Origin: Candidula unifasciata
Taxonomy: Eukaryota; Mollusca; Gastropoda; Stylommatophora; Geomitridae
Length of the DNA: 64,000 bases
NCBI GenBank assembly: GCA_905116865.2
Contig: CAJHNH020002805.1
Coordinates: 1-64,000, forward strand
Direction of reading: 5' to 3'
The position numbers and the translations under genes were made by a program. The notes under the pieces are model-generated. The model saw only the letters and a program-made list of their open reading frames with translations. It was not told the DNA's origin and ran no database searches. Of the stretch, positions 10,290-21,540 are shown in pieces; position 1 is the first letter of the stretch; every line of letters begins with the position of its first letter.

Positions 10290-11395
10290 AACATTAACTA
10301 CACTACTAAGGATTACCGTTCCTAATTACCCTCAATTACTGCTCTAGGTTTTAACTTTTTACTGTATGCTTTTTGAAGTACTGAACTGGTGAAGGGTTTC
10401 TCATCTTTGCACCTATTCATCTGTAGTATAGCTTCGTCACTATATCTATTCTATCAGGTTCAAGTGAAATAATGATTGTGATGATGGTGATGATAATGGT
10501 CAGCTTTGAGATATTTACTACAGGGATAATAAATCAATTTTAAATGTATTACTGCTAGGAATTATAGTTCCTGATTTTCCTTAATTATTACCATTTAAAA
10601 CTGCTTTCAGTATTTACTGCATGCTTTTCCTAGTACTGACCTGGTGAAGAGTTTAAACCATCTTTGCACCTATTGCATCTGTAGTATTGTCTATATCACT
10701 ATATCTACTCTATCGGGTTTAAAGTGAAATGATGATAGTGATGATGATGATCAGCTTTGAGATATTTATTACATAGAAAATTGGATTTAACCAATATTTC
10801 TACATCACCTTTCACAGGGTGTTTAACCCCAAGGACTCTTAGCCGATATGATAGTGGTAATATGATTGTCAGCTTTGAGGTATTTACTACATAGAAAATT
10901 GGATTCAACCAATATTTCTACATCACCTTTTACAGGGTATTCATCCCCAAGGACTCTTAGCCGATATGACAGTGGTGAGATGATGGTCAGCTTTGAGATA
11001 TTTACTACATAGAAAATTGGATTAAACCAATACTTCTACATCACCTTTCACAGGGTGTTTAAACCCAAGGACTCTTAGCCGATATGATAGTGGTGAAATA
11101 TATTTATCATAGTGCTTCCGGTTTCCCAAAAGCCTCTATAACACCTTTCACAGAGTAATTACCCAACCCCAAGGAATCCAACATGAAAACAATGATAATT
11201 GAGATATATTTTTCATAGATCTTAGAGTTTCCTCCAAGTCTATAATCACCTTTAACAGGGTAGTTAACCCCAAGGAATCTCAGATGAAATGATGACTATT
11301 GGGATGATTTTTAGTAGAGTTTAGGGTCCCCCCCCCCCCCCCAGTCTCTACATCACCTTTAACAGAGTATTCAACTCCAAGGAATCCCACACACC
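10290..11395 (+). repeat. Complex tandem array, main period ~118 bp
   Basis: Three well-conserved units begin with CAGCTTTGAG(A/G)TATTTA near 10752, 10870 and 10988, 118 bp apart. Each carries TCTACATCACCTTTCACAGGGT and CCCCAAGGACTCTTAGCCGATATGA. More diverged units keep the CACCTTT.ACAG.GTA..(C)AA.CCCAAGGAATC core near 11140, 11245 and 11350. Upstream, 10290-10500 and 10540-10750 form a separate ~250-bp duplication sharing the same CAGCTTTGAG junction. Divergence increases to the right, as at the edge of a satellite array. Confidence 0.8.
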
Positions 11396-12828
11396 TTTCC
11401 CCCTTTAAATGGATACAGATGAGTTCAACTCCTCTATTGTGCTTGTGCTTTGATGTGTGCACTCTTTCTTTACCATCAGTATGTCCATTCAGCATCAGTA
11501 TAACTATAGCCGTTCCTAATCTTGGGTGTGGTGGACAACTTTACAATGTCCCTGTGCTGTGTACCTATGCTAAACATTTCAAATTAAATATTTTTATCAA
11601 ATTCTGTGGAAGAAAGATTTTATTATATCTATTGTTCTACATCTTATTTTCATTCTTCTGTGCTGTTCCTGGGGAGAGAGAATTTTTTTTTTTTTTTTTT
11701 TTTTTTGAACTTTTGAACTATTAATTTTGTCATTACATAAATACTAAAATAATCCTAATGAACTACTAACCTAAGTAAATTTCATGTACACTATTAAAAT
11801 ACTGCCCACAAATCTTTCATTCATCATTCATACCTGTTTTATTTTCTTTCATTCCCATTCATTCCAATAACTATCCTTGATCTTGATCCATCCCTGCAGG
11901 CTGTGTATGTCTTGCTTGTACTCTGACGCTTACTTTCTAGGTTCTCATTCCTTGGTTCGCTCAACAGTCTGTTTTGCTCTGGGGTCTCTGTAGGATAGCT
12001 GGTAATCTTGCAAATATACTGACTAAAAATATAATTTTATGAGATGACACAATACTATTAACAGTGTTCAGTGACTGTATACACTGATATGCCACCTTTA
12101 AAATAATTAGTAATTGAATTAAACGGAAGGTGTTCAATACACCCAGTGGCTGCTTTTTATAAATGAAAAAAAAGTGTTTATGCACTCTTTTAAAATACTT
12201 CATCATTAATTTGATATTTATTTACACAAACACTTTAGATAATTAACTTTCACAATAAATACTTGTGTGAACACTAGAAATACTGACATTTTGGTTGTCT
12301 GTTGTCTTCGCTCAAACTGTAGGAATGCTTCATTATTCTCGCATTCTTTATTTTATGATACGTTTGGTATTCGATGATCTTGATGTCGATTTGTATAGCT
12401 GGTCTTGAAATGTCGCTTAGAATTTGATGTTTTTGATATGTTTCAATTGTCGATTTTGAGATATATGGAGAAAATAATTTCGTGTTCCTTGATAGTGATT
12501 TTCAAATTTGAATAATTCAGTGGCTGATATGTTTCTGTTCATTCACTGTACAGTACTGGTTGGTGATTGATTTTGGTTGAAATATGACAATCTTACAGGT
12601 GAAGAATGGTAAAATATCAATTCTGGATGATTGTTCAGGTTTACTCTTGATCGTTAGGTTGAAGGTGGTTCTATGTAGCTTCATGACTGATAATAATCTT
12701 GAACTTCTTGCATGGTGATATGTTAGCTTGATGTTGATGTTCAGGATGATGGACCGTATATTTTCATGTTCGTAAATAGTGATACTTCAGTTGATAAATA
12801 AAGATGGTAATTTTCCTTGAATCAGCTG
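11396..12828. other. No gene recognised; possible downstream part of the gag-like element
   Basis: AT-rich. It contains a T run at 11683-11705 and AATAAATA-type words. If the minus-strand zinc-knuckle ORF at 12981-13967 belongs to an LTR element, its 3' part would lie here, but no RT, integrase or LTR pair could be recognised. Confidence 0.4.
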
Positions 12829-13967
12829 TTATTTTTGTTGACAAAGATGACTTTGTTCCCAGACTCGTATGTCTTCATCAGAACAGTCTCTAATGTTGAA
12901 GTCTTTGTATCCCAGAATCACATCTGTTCCGATGTTGCTCGATACCACTACTTTCAATGGTCTTGATATACAGGGCGACTTCAAATAAATATAAGCTGTC
13001 CAAAATCGCATAAAAAACCTTCTCTGTCTAAACAGTAAACCATTTCTCCGCTATAATCTGATTTTTCAAAAACATTTTCACTTACCACAGTGATATTTGA
13101 TTTTCTATTTAATTGCATTTGTGCTGGTTTCTTGTTTATGAAATATTTAGTTGACTTTTCCCAATATTTCTGACTTTCTGCTCTGTGGAGTTGATCATAA
13201 TCTACATATTTATTGCCCTCTAAAAATGAAAATTCTTTATTCATGGCTTGTTTATCTATTAGTATTTCACAGTCTGCCTGTTTCATACTTTGCGTTTCCA
13301 ATCCATTTTTTCCTTGATTGTGACTCTTGGCTGAATGAGATTTAGATTTCATTTCTTGAAAAGTTGATGATCGCTGATTAATTTCCATTGTTTCTGAGTT
13401 TAACTTTTTCTCTGTTTCAGTGGCTGATGTCTTTTTGGATTCACTTTTCTTACTCGTATTGCTCTTGCTGGATTCTAATTCTGCAATTACGATTTCGTTC
13501 TTTATCTTTTTAGTTCCTGGACATTTCATTTGGACTGTTCCTCTCAACATTATATGTGGCTCTGATGTTTTTCCCTGTTTCTTCAACCAGTCGCATGCTA
13601 CACAATCTAGAGTAGGAATACCTTCTGAATCCATAGTAACTGAATTAGTTTTTGCAAACAAGGATCTTTTCTTGTCTTTTAACATCTGTTTCCCGACACA
13701 GTGTTTTACAATATGTCCGAATGCCTTACAGAAGTGGCACTTTTTAAGGTTATTCTTTTGTTTATTTTGCCACTTTTTGTTGACCAAGTCTTCAATATAA
13801 CTTGAATATTTAGGATCTCTGTCACAGATAGTCGAAGAACTGTGCTGGTACTTACAAAAAATGCACATCTTGATCTTCTGGTTACTTATCGATGTATCTT
13901 TCACTGTTGTCGCTGAAGCTACTTGCGACAAAGTGTTCTTACTTTTTACCAACCTATTAGATGCCAT
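12829..13967 (-). pseudogene. Gag-like zinc-knuckle protein with protease-like tail, frameshifted
   Basis: A 328-codon minus-strand ORF (13967 to 12981) is followed by a partly overlapping ORF in another frame (13011-12829). The first carries CIFC...H...C near residue 34 and a classical C-X2-C-X4-H-X4-C knuckle (CHFCKAFGHIVKHC) near residue 76. A Lys/Ser-rich linker follows. The downstream frame has SNIGTDVILGYKDF, which resembles the C-terminal ILG motif of retropepsin-type proteases. Zinc knuckle plus ILG is the Gag-protease order of LTR retrotransposons. No RT follows, and the frame break argues for a decayed copy. A cellular zinc-knuckle protein cannot be excluded. Confidence 0.5.
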
Positions 13968-15059
13968 TCTGATAAACGCACAATCGATGCAAAAAATTTC
14001 ACCTTAGTAAGGAAACTGATCGTAACTGTAAATAAGATTAGTTCATAGTCAGCTAATTTCCGCGAAACAATAATGGTCAGAAACCTGATTTAATTCACAA
14101 ACCAGATTTAAAATATTTATGATATGTACCTTTGGTAAAGATGAAACTTCCTGAATCCGCAAAACTTAGTGATCCGGTGTGTGGCAGGGCGTAGATGACA
14201 CACCGGTTTTCATTGGTCGGCAGCTGACCTGTCGGCGCTTGCTGTGTTAATAAGCTCTGCTCGGGTAAAGACGATGTACACTTGTGCCGGCCGTAGTCTG
14301 ATTGTATGTCCGTCATGCTTTTCCTCTGAGTGTAGTGTGCCGGCCGAACTCTCTAGTCACACCCATGTGCGTGATTCTGCCCAGCTGCTGTAAAGGTCCC
14401 ATTGCACATGTTTGCTCGCCTCGTATCCCGCCTTTAAAGGATTATGCAATTCGTAGATTTTGATCAGCATCGCTGTATTTTTTTTTTTTTTTTTCATTTT
14501 CCTCGCAATCGAAGTTTTTTTTTGGATAAAACTATCATAGTTTCCTCGTGTTTTCCACATCTAAATGGCTTTGGACTTTTTTCTTGTATGTGTGGAGGGT
14601 ACACTTTGAAATAAAACGCTCTTTTTTCGGGGCAAAGCCAGCGGAAGGTAGGGGGTAGGGGTGAGGGGGGAGGGAGCTAGTTCTTATTTAGAAATTAGAC
14701 AATTTCTCAACTTATTTCAAAAAAAAAAAAAATATTTTAATTATACCGAAAACACAAACATACAGCAATAAATAGTTCATATACCGATAACACCGAGTGT
14801 AAGAATATACTTTAGTAACATGTATAATTTTCACATGTTTATGTTATATTAAATAGTATTTGGTTAATGCCATCTCAAAACTAATAAATGAAGAGATGAT
14901 ATATGTTATAATTATGGAGAGTGTAATTTGTAAACCCATGCTCAAATAGGTACGCATTGGTTAGATAATACGCTCTCTATGTTTTTTCTTCAGATTAAAG
15001 AAATGGTAGGTTACATTGATTATCTCAAATTTTAATCTGCTGAATACTTCCAGTAGAAG
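13968..15059. other. No gene recognised
   Basis: It holds the region upstream of the gag-like minus-strand ORF, T and A runs (14478-14494, 14718-14732) and a GGGG-rich stretch near 14650. No feature can be supported. Confidence 0.45.
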
Positions 15060-16100
15060 ACATTGTTATTTAACTACATTAGATTAACGTTTCTGCTGTA
15101 GGTATGCTCCCAGCGACAATATGTCTGGAGACACGACCGAAATGCCTCGTAGTGACAAGTATTTGTTGAAGATAATGAGACGGCCTTCCCCTCCATTCTC
15201 AAACTAGACGTTGTGGATATGCAAGACGTTGCTGCACTAGGCGACACCCATTCGCCTTCGCTATGAAACCCCATGCACTTCCTCTGTCTCTCAACACAGA
15301 GCCATCTGTAAAGATAATTACATCACTTGGGCGGGAATTGTCATGCATCATTTGTTGAACTTCTTATTCTGCAACACCAGTAGGCCAGTCTCTGCACTCA
15401 CGACCTAACGTGGTTAGAACCCTGCACAAGTCTGAAACTTGTTCGGACACATTGATCCACTCCTCTCCTCGCTCAAAATTATCAACCCTGAAGACATGTC
15501 CAATTGTGTCTTTAGCTTGCGCCATCCAATACCTTCCTCTTTTCAGTCTGCGATCCTAAACTTTACCTAGGGCTTCATGCAGGAGGTGCTTCTTGTCTGA
15601 AGTTACTCTGAGATATGGCTTTACATGCAGAACTTTGAGCCTATATCTGCAATAGTAGACTGTGCAAGTAAATATCGCACACATACTACAGGGGTATCTC
15701 TTGTACATCCCATTATTACCCGCATGCTATTTTTTCTGTATGCGTTTAAGTTTAATCAGCTGACTCTTTGATATGGTAAGCATCGTGAACATCATTCTTT
15801 GTTCCATGTCAATTGCTGCCATAATATTGAGAGAATTGAGTTTTTTTTGGCATTTCGCCACAACTGCCTCCACGTGATCCCTATAGGACAGGCTTTTATG
15901 GAGTGATAACCAGGTACCTCAGTTCGTGTTCTTTTTTTATGTTACTGTAATAAACTGTGAGGGTTTGGAAGATAATGTGGATATAGTGTAAATGGCAACA
16001 TAATGTTGAAAGACGACTGCATGACATAGTTTGCCAGTTACATTTCGCCCAAGTGCGTGGCTTCGTGACAGATTGTCCATATTTCACTCATTCGTCTATT
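15060..16100 (-). pseudogene. Decayed RNase H LINE fragment (RT C-terminus plus RNase H)
   Basis: Read on the minus strand with frame changes, this gives the end of an RT region, then a linker containing LHEAL. Next comes a typical RNase H start at about 15310-15285 reading VIIFTDGSV. The order and wording match the better-preserved decayed LINE at 39757-43247 (compare its LHKA, GRYCRDQ and IIYTNGS). Unlike that copy, the first catalytic Asp of RNase H is kept. Several stop codons and frameshifts make it non-functional. Confidence 0.65.
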
Positions 16101-16679
16101 CTTGGCAAAAATGATACGCATGTATTTAATTAAACTCTGAGATTTGTTATGTCTAGGTTTTGTTTTTCTGCAAATTCAAGAACATCACTTACTGAGTTCG
16201 TAGCATCCTTCACTTGCTCTTTTGATATTTACGTTTCTTTGTTTTTTTAAACATTGGTACGGTAATGCAGGGACGCACATAAAAGGCCATATGTGAAATT
16301 AGAACAGACACTACCTATAGTTAGAATTGTAGATGCATCTTAAATTAGAAAGGTAATAAACGATATCAGTTTATTAACTGCATGATCAAAACAGAGCCCA
16401 TCACACATTTTAGTTGCGCACAACTTTCTGGGTAGCTTTAAAGCAGACAATTATTATGAATTGCCTGGATACATACTGTAGAGTTTTTGTAAGCTTCGAT
16501 GCAACATGAACATATGAGTGCACTCCCACAACAACAATTAACATTTCTTTCCCGAAAACCTTGGCGACTTTGATGAGTAGCAAAAAGAAAGGTTGCAGTA
16601 ATGTTTTAAAATAATAGACGAGAGATACCAATCATTTTAGGATGCACGCATGATGGCGGATAAGTGTATTCTTATCTTC

Positions 16680-16725
16680 TCTATAATAGGGTCCCGGAAC
16701 CCACAGGGTGATCTATTATTATGTA
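16680..16725 (+). repeat. Short fragment of interspersed repeat G
   Basis: ATAGGGTCCCGGAACCCACAGGGTGATCTATTATTATG resembles the end of the longer copies at 21278-21540 and 31842-32101, and 18890-18920. Confidence 0.5.
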
Positions 16726-16784
16726 TAATGTGGCATCATTACTAGATCCGTAAGCGTGACAATCCGGTCATATCACATTCTTCG

Positions 16785-17040
16785 AGAGGGTCTCTATGGG
16801 GAAGTGGTCAAGCCGTTTACCTCACGCTCAGAAGGCCGTGGGTTTCTTCCACGGCGGAACCGTTCAGATCACGAGTGCAATTTTTTTCGGAGATCGATGG
16901 AGATCGTCGCCGGAGCTAGGAATGTCGTGCTCTGTGCGACTCTTCGGCAGGCAGCTAGATGTTCTGCAGAGAGAGACTGAGCCATATGGGATAAAACACG
17001 GTGAAATGAAGCCGATCATCTCACCTTTACCTTTAAATTC
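16785..17040 (+). repeat. Interspersed repeat E, copy 1 (SINE-like)
   Basis: It begins with a tRNA-like GAAGTGGTCAAGCCG (A-box-like) followed by GTGGGTTTCTTCC in the B-box position. The downstream body contains GAGTGCAATTTTT.CGGAGATCG...CGCCGGAGCTA. A related copy lies at 36990-37190. The C-terminal part CACGGTGAAATGAAGCCG...CTCACC resembles a generic SINE tail. The family is unnamed here. Confidence 0.55.
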
Positions 17041-17600
17041 TTGGAAAAGAAGCTTTTTTTGTGCATTGGCTATCCGTAAACAAATGGTAGTGATAAGGTT
17101 TTGATACAGTTAGGGGATTCATATAAAGATAATAAATGCACAGTAATTAAAAATAATATGAATGCAGGTTAAAATCAAAATAACCTGATAGCACCTGACT
17201 CTAGGCTTGTATACAACAATTGCCCTGCTATTCTTAATTATCATAAAAACTAAATCTGATGGGGCAAACAAATCGAAATAACTACATTTTTGGAATCAGC
17301 TGCACAAAATTACTGAAGAATAGTTAATTAATCTAAGGCACCAAACCAAGTATAAACCAGTGTAATGCATTCTCAGTGTGAAAATGAATAACCGAAAGAA
17401 GTTATTATTTCATCATTACACATTAACATGCAGATGAGTTTGTTGAACAGTATAAACTATTTTTTTTTTCGTGTAAAGAAACATACTTATCGTGAACACC
17501 TCTGCTGTGATATTTGCTGTTGGCGATAACATAACAGAGCAGGGTACTCATTTACCATGGCAACCTGAAAAAAAGTGCTGAAGGTTAACGTGCTCAGCCA
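17041..17600. other. No gene recognised
   Basis: AT-rich intervening sequence without supportable features. Confidence 0.5.
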
Positions 17601-17624
17601 TGTGCACGTGGAAAGAAACAAGGG

Positions 17625-17883
17625 ACTAATATATATATCATCATCCGGTAACACTACGTGTCGTTGGGTCACCCTTTTCTGTTGATTTTCTGATCAGCTC
17701 TCTCCCCCTTTGACTGCCAGTTGCGATGGACTTCATGGTTGTATGCCTGAGGCCTGTCAAGTGAGTCACCTTCTGTAACGAGGTCTTTCTTGGTCTGCCT
17801 CTTCTTCTCTTTCCTTCTACCGAGCCCTGCCGGTTTGTTTTTGAGAGGCCGTTAGATCTTATTACATGTATATACCACTGCAT
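17625..17883 (-). pseudogene. RTE-type LINE, C-terminal fragment
   Basis: The minus-strand ORF of 80 codons reads WYIHVIRSNG...GKRRRGRPRKT...ATGSQRGRELI. This is the characteristic tail of RTE-like reverse transcriptases, where a GKR.RGRP segment precedes a Trp/Arg-rich end. It stops at 17641-17643 and a short ATGATGATATATAT tail follows on the minus strand, as expected of an RTE 3' end. Everything upstream of the C-terminal ~80 residues is missing. Confidence 0.75.
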
Positions 17884-17982
17884 TTTTCAGCTTTTCACTG
17901 TAGTTAAGAAGATGTTCATAGTTGCCAAGGTGCTGTTTAATTTTATGGCGAACCTCTTCATTTGTAATGAAGTGTCTGTATG

Positions 17983-18121
<139 letters not shown>

Positions 18122-18394
18122 GTGTGTGAACAGACGCCGAAAAGAGAGACTTTCAGACGTACATAATGATCGCTCTCTCTGATAATCTCGCACAAGATCT
18201 CGTGAAAATAGGATATTAAATTCATACATACTGATAGTAATAGTAGTATAAAATAATTCACTAGATTTGTTTTCTACATTTTTAGCCTAATTGATCTAAT
18301 TAGTTACACTTTCTATATTTCCTATTATTAATCAGCTCTCGGACTTGGTAAGTTGTATGTTTCACTACATAAATCAGAACTTCTTTTCCATGGC

Positions 18395-18795
18395 GATACT
18401 ATGCTCTTTGTTTTTGTTTTCTTCTTCTTATTCTACTGCCTTCTATCTCGAATTGAAGCATAGCCCCCCCCCCCCCCCTTTTTTTTTTCTTCACCTTTTT
18501 CAAACCACATCACGCCAAGTCGTTTTATCCTTTGGTAATTGCATGCAGCCCAACCCATGTCCTCTCCATCTTTTTAACTTCAATCTCCAGTTCCTTTCTC
18601 ATTGTGTTCCTTGATTTGCCTTTATTTGTTTGCCTCTGTGGGTTCCAGTGCAAAGGCATTCTACTTATATTTTTCTCAGGTTTTCCCAGAGTGGATATCT
18701 TGGTCCACCGTAACTTGTTTGGTTCTCTTTCTAAGATCTACAATAGTGATTCCATAATACGATTGCATTCCCTCCATTATGGGCAGGCACTAGTC
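18395..18795 (-). pseudogene. RTE-like LINE 3'-end fragment
   Basis: The minus strand carries the same 3'-terminal region as 37985-38300. Shared words include CGCCAAGTCGTT.TATCCTT and GTGGGTTCCAGTGCAAA.GCATT, which in reverse encode the Trp/Arg-rich end of an RTE-type polymerase. A CTTCTTCTTATTCT tract on the plus strand (GAA on the minus strand) is the 3' tail. A poly-C run at 18466-18478 interrupts it. Heavily decayed. Confidence 0.55.
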
Positions 18796-18814
18796 AATGA
18801 ACGCTTTTAGTTTA

Positions 18815-18925
18815 TTGGATATGGTTTTAGTTGTTCTCCGTGTAACTCTGGCGGAAAGTTCTGGTTCTTCTTGTTTCCCCAAAATAGGGCCCCAGAACCC
18901 ACAGGTGGATTTGTTAGTATGTATA
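18815..18925 (+). repeat. Interspersed repeat G, internally deleted copy
   Basis: It starts like the longer copies (GTAACTCTGGCGGAAAGTTCT) and ends like them (AATAGGGCCCCAGAACCCACAGG) but lacks the ~170 bp in between. Confidence 0.55.
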
Positions 18926-19412
18926 TTGTGGCTATCTGGTAGGTACTTGATCGTTTGGCAGAAAACCTGCCCGTTCATCTCTCAGCTTTTTTATCAGTAG
19001 AATTTTTATTGTCTTTCCAAAATAGTACTACCTAATATTTTTCCAGCAACTAACAATAACATAATTTATCTTTAGTTTTCACAGACCTGCAGATCACCGT
19101 TTTATTGGGTGTTTCAGCCGTTGTATCACCCATACTATTTAAAGTGCTAGTGTTTCAGACACTTTGTGGTGAATAGTGAAAGTTCCCTCCCCCTCCCGCT
19201 AAAGCCCTGGTTAAATTTAATGATAACCTATTATGTGTCCGTGTGTGCATTCATGTGTTAATCTCTCGCTTCGTTGATATTTTAAGTATTTTTTAAACAC
19301 AGGAACGGCTATTTAGGAATTTAAAAAAAAAATTACAATATATTCCAAGTTTCTAAAATAAAATATCAGAAAATTGAAGACAGAAAGAAAGAACAGAAAA
19401 AAACAAGGAGTT

Positions 19413-19415
<3 letters not shown>
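18926..19415. other. No gene recognised
   Basis: Unassigned sequence before the GA microsatellite. Confidence 0.5.

Positions 19416-19498
<83 letters not shown>
19416..19498. repeat. (GA)n microsatellite
   Basis: A pure GA dinucleotide run of about 82 bp. Confidence 0.97.
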
Positions 19499-19501
<3 letters not shown>

Positions 19502-19684
19502 CAATGAAGAAAAGAAAGAAGGATATGACAGTTTGAACTCGACGAAAGAAAGGAAAAAGATGGCAGGAAAATAGGGATAAGATAGAGACAAATTAACACA
19601 CCAAAGGCACTAGGAAATGCATTCTGTAAATGACAACGGTATTTGCTTATCTTTTACAAGACGTTGCAGAACTAACGTCAGGAT

Positions 19685-19882
19685 TTATTGGCTGTTGTGG
19701 TTTTACCAACCAGATCGACCCAGCCTTGAGTGGGTGCCAAGTGCAGTCCTGGGAACTAAAGGCGGCCGGCATGATGTTGACCACATCCCCCACCAAGTGT
19801 TGACTGGTCTATAAAATATAGGTCTAGCCTTACATGCGTAATACACCTGACAGCGTGGAAAAGTGTCCTTTGGTTTTATCAG
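19685..19882 (+). repeat. SINE family A, copy 1
   Basis: It shows the family body in order: CAGATCGACCCAGCCTTGAGTGGGTGCCAAG, TAAAGGCGGCC, TGATGTTGACCACATC, CCACCAAGTGTTGACTGGTCTATAAAATATAGGTCTAG and a tail ending GTGGAAAAGTGTCCTTT. The tRNA-like head visible in the copies at 53145 and 54087 is missing here, so this is a 5'-truncated copy. This family is the most numerous SINE in the window (at least eight copies). Confidence 0.8.
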
Positions 19883-20001
19883 GCATTTTTACATTGAGTA
19901 GTTTCGTATTGCTTCACTCAGATCAGATTTAAAAATCTAACGAAAAGTATGTCATCGAGCTTTAACAAATAACGAACACAAACAAAACGTGAAGGTTGCG
20001 G

Positions 20002-20526
20002 CTATATACCTTTTTTCAGCACATACATAGAATAGACAATCATACATAAATACACATTATCACTTATCTTTGTATCTCGTGGCAGCCAGGTCGATGTCAA
20101 GACAATAGTCTGGCGAGGCACGAGGGGCCTGGAAAATAGATATCTGGGGATATGCCAGAGGCTGTCACTCCAGGATAAGATGAAACTGTGTAGGCAGTGC
20201 AGCTCCCTAGGGTTAGGTGAAGCTGCTTTGGCAGTTAAGTACACTGCGCGCTGGAGTTGCCAAGGTGTATAGAAAGGGATTTTCAAGAGATTTGCGATCT
20301 CTTTCTCGGGAGTGGCAAGATTTAATTTACTCAGCTCAGTGCTGCCTATGCCACTGTCGAAGTCGATGTGAAAAGCTACCGAATCGCCCAAAGCTGAAGT
20401 CGAACTGAGAACCCCGGAATTGCAAAACCTGTTCGCCTGAGTCACATACCTGACACATGGAAACCAAATCATTATTTTACAAACTGAAACGCAATAACAA
20501 ATACGCTGACTGACAGCTTCACACAA
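20002..20526 (-). other. Unrecognised 174-codon ORF
   Basis: This is an open minus-strand frame with no motif I recognise. A GGTTCTCAGTTCGACTTC stretch around 20393-20412 (minus strand) resembles a B box. The region may therefore be a SINE or other repeat rather than a gene. Confidence 0.2.
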
Positions 20527-20709
20527 ATGTGAAGTTTCGATTTTTTAATTTTTAAATTTTATTTTATTTCAATGCATCAAACAAATCTGTTTTCTGGTGT
20601 CCACGTTAACAATCTTGTTGTTATAGGCTTTTTTTTTTTTAAAACGCACCCCCGCACCCGTGCCTCCACCTACAGGAAATGAATGTTTTATTTATTTACA
20701 TTTTTTTAA

Positions 20710-20998
20710 GTGAGTGATGTGTGACAAGCTAAACGCTGTGAGTGCCCTCTGGGAGCGAGTGAGCAGTGCGGAAGCACAAATAGATCACTACGGTCTAACG
20801 ATAATGGCTCTGCGAGGAGTTACCAGGGGATCTGGCCGACGCTGAACACTCAAAGGAAAGGCGAGACGTATGTACAAACAGACAGTTACGAGTGTCATCG
20901 GAATTGGAACTCTTCGTTTGCTGCTGAAGATGGGGACGGAGCGCTTTTGGGAGTGTCCTGAGTGCTATGATGTCGATTCTTAATTCAACATTCAACAA
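20710..20998 (+). pseudogene. RNase H LINE (family F) 3'-end fragment
   Basis: Translation gives the C-terminal tail shared with 30460-31020 and 48105-48700: an RGVTRGSG segment, KARR, and then LLKMGTERFWECPECYDV. The RNase H domain itself is not included. The tail ends with a Cys-rich WECPEC motif. It is a 5'-truncated insertion with stop codons. Confidence 0.65.
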
Positions 20999-21277
20999 GA
21001 AATGAATGTGAATAGTGTTCATGGAAAGAAGTGCTTTCCTCATGCTCTTCACAGTACATCGCATATTCATTTGTGGTGGTGTTGTTAGCACTTTTCCATC
21101 TTTCTAGACGGTGGCATTATATTTGACTATAGATGTGAATCACAGCCCATGACGATGGCGACTGCGACTGGCAGGGCCCATCCACATTAGGAAACGTCTT
21201 TTATAATTGGAGCATTGTATTTAAGAACAGTTGTTGCTATTCCATGTATTCTTCTCCTTCTTCTTTGTGTTCATCAG

Positions 21278-21540
21278 CTGTAAACTCTAGCGGAAAGTGC
21301 TGTTTGTTCATCCACTTCTAGACTGCAGTCCTGTTCCAGAATATAAGGGTTGCGTGTGCATCCGTTTTACAGATCTGACTCTTTTGTATGCAGACCGATG
21401 GTTTTTTGCCTCTCAGGCAAATGCCCTCAGACTTTGAAGGAAGCTCTCAATTAGTCGACTTTTACCACATGCTTTTGGATAGGCAGTGGGTCTATTCTTG
21501 TTTTCCTTATAACAGGGCACTGGAACCCCAACGGGGAACA
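21278..21540 (+). repeat. Interspersed repeat G, full copy
   Basis: It aligns over ~260 bp with 31842-32101: TGTAAACTCT.GCGG.AAGT at the start, CTGCAGTCCTGTTCCA, TTTGTATGCAGAC, CCTCTCAGGCA.ATGC, TTAGTCGAC and GGCAGTGGGTCTATTCTTGTTTTCC. It ends CAGGGC.C.GGAACCC. Both copies lie on the same strand. Probably the 3' part of a LINE or a SINE body; no protein was identified. Confidence 0.75.

Noticed and set aside
20002..20526. A real 174-aa minus-strand gene
   Set aside because: No motif, no start context, and a B-box-like word suggests repeat-derived sequence. Kept only as an unrecognised ORF.
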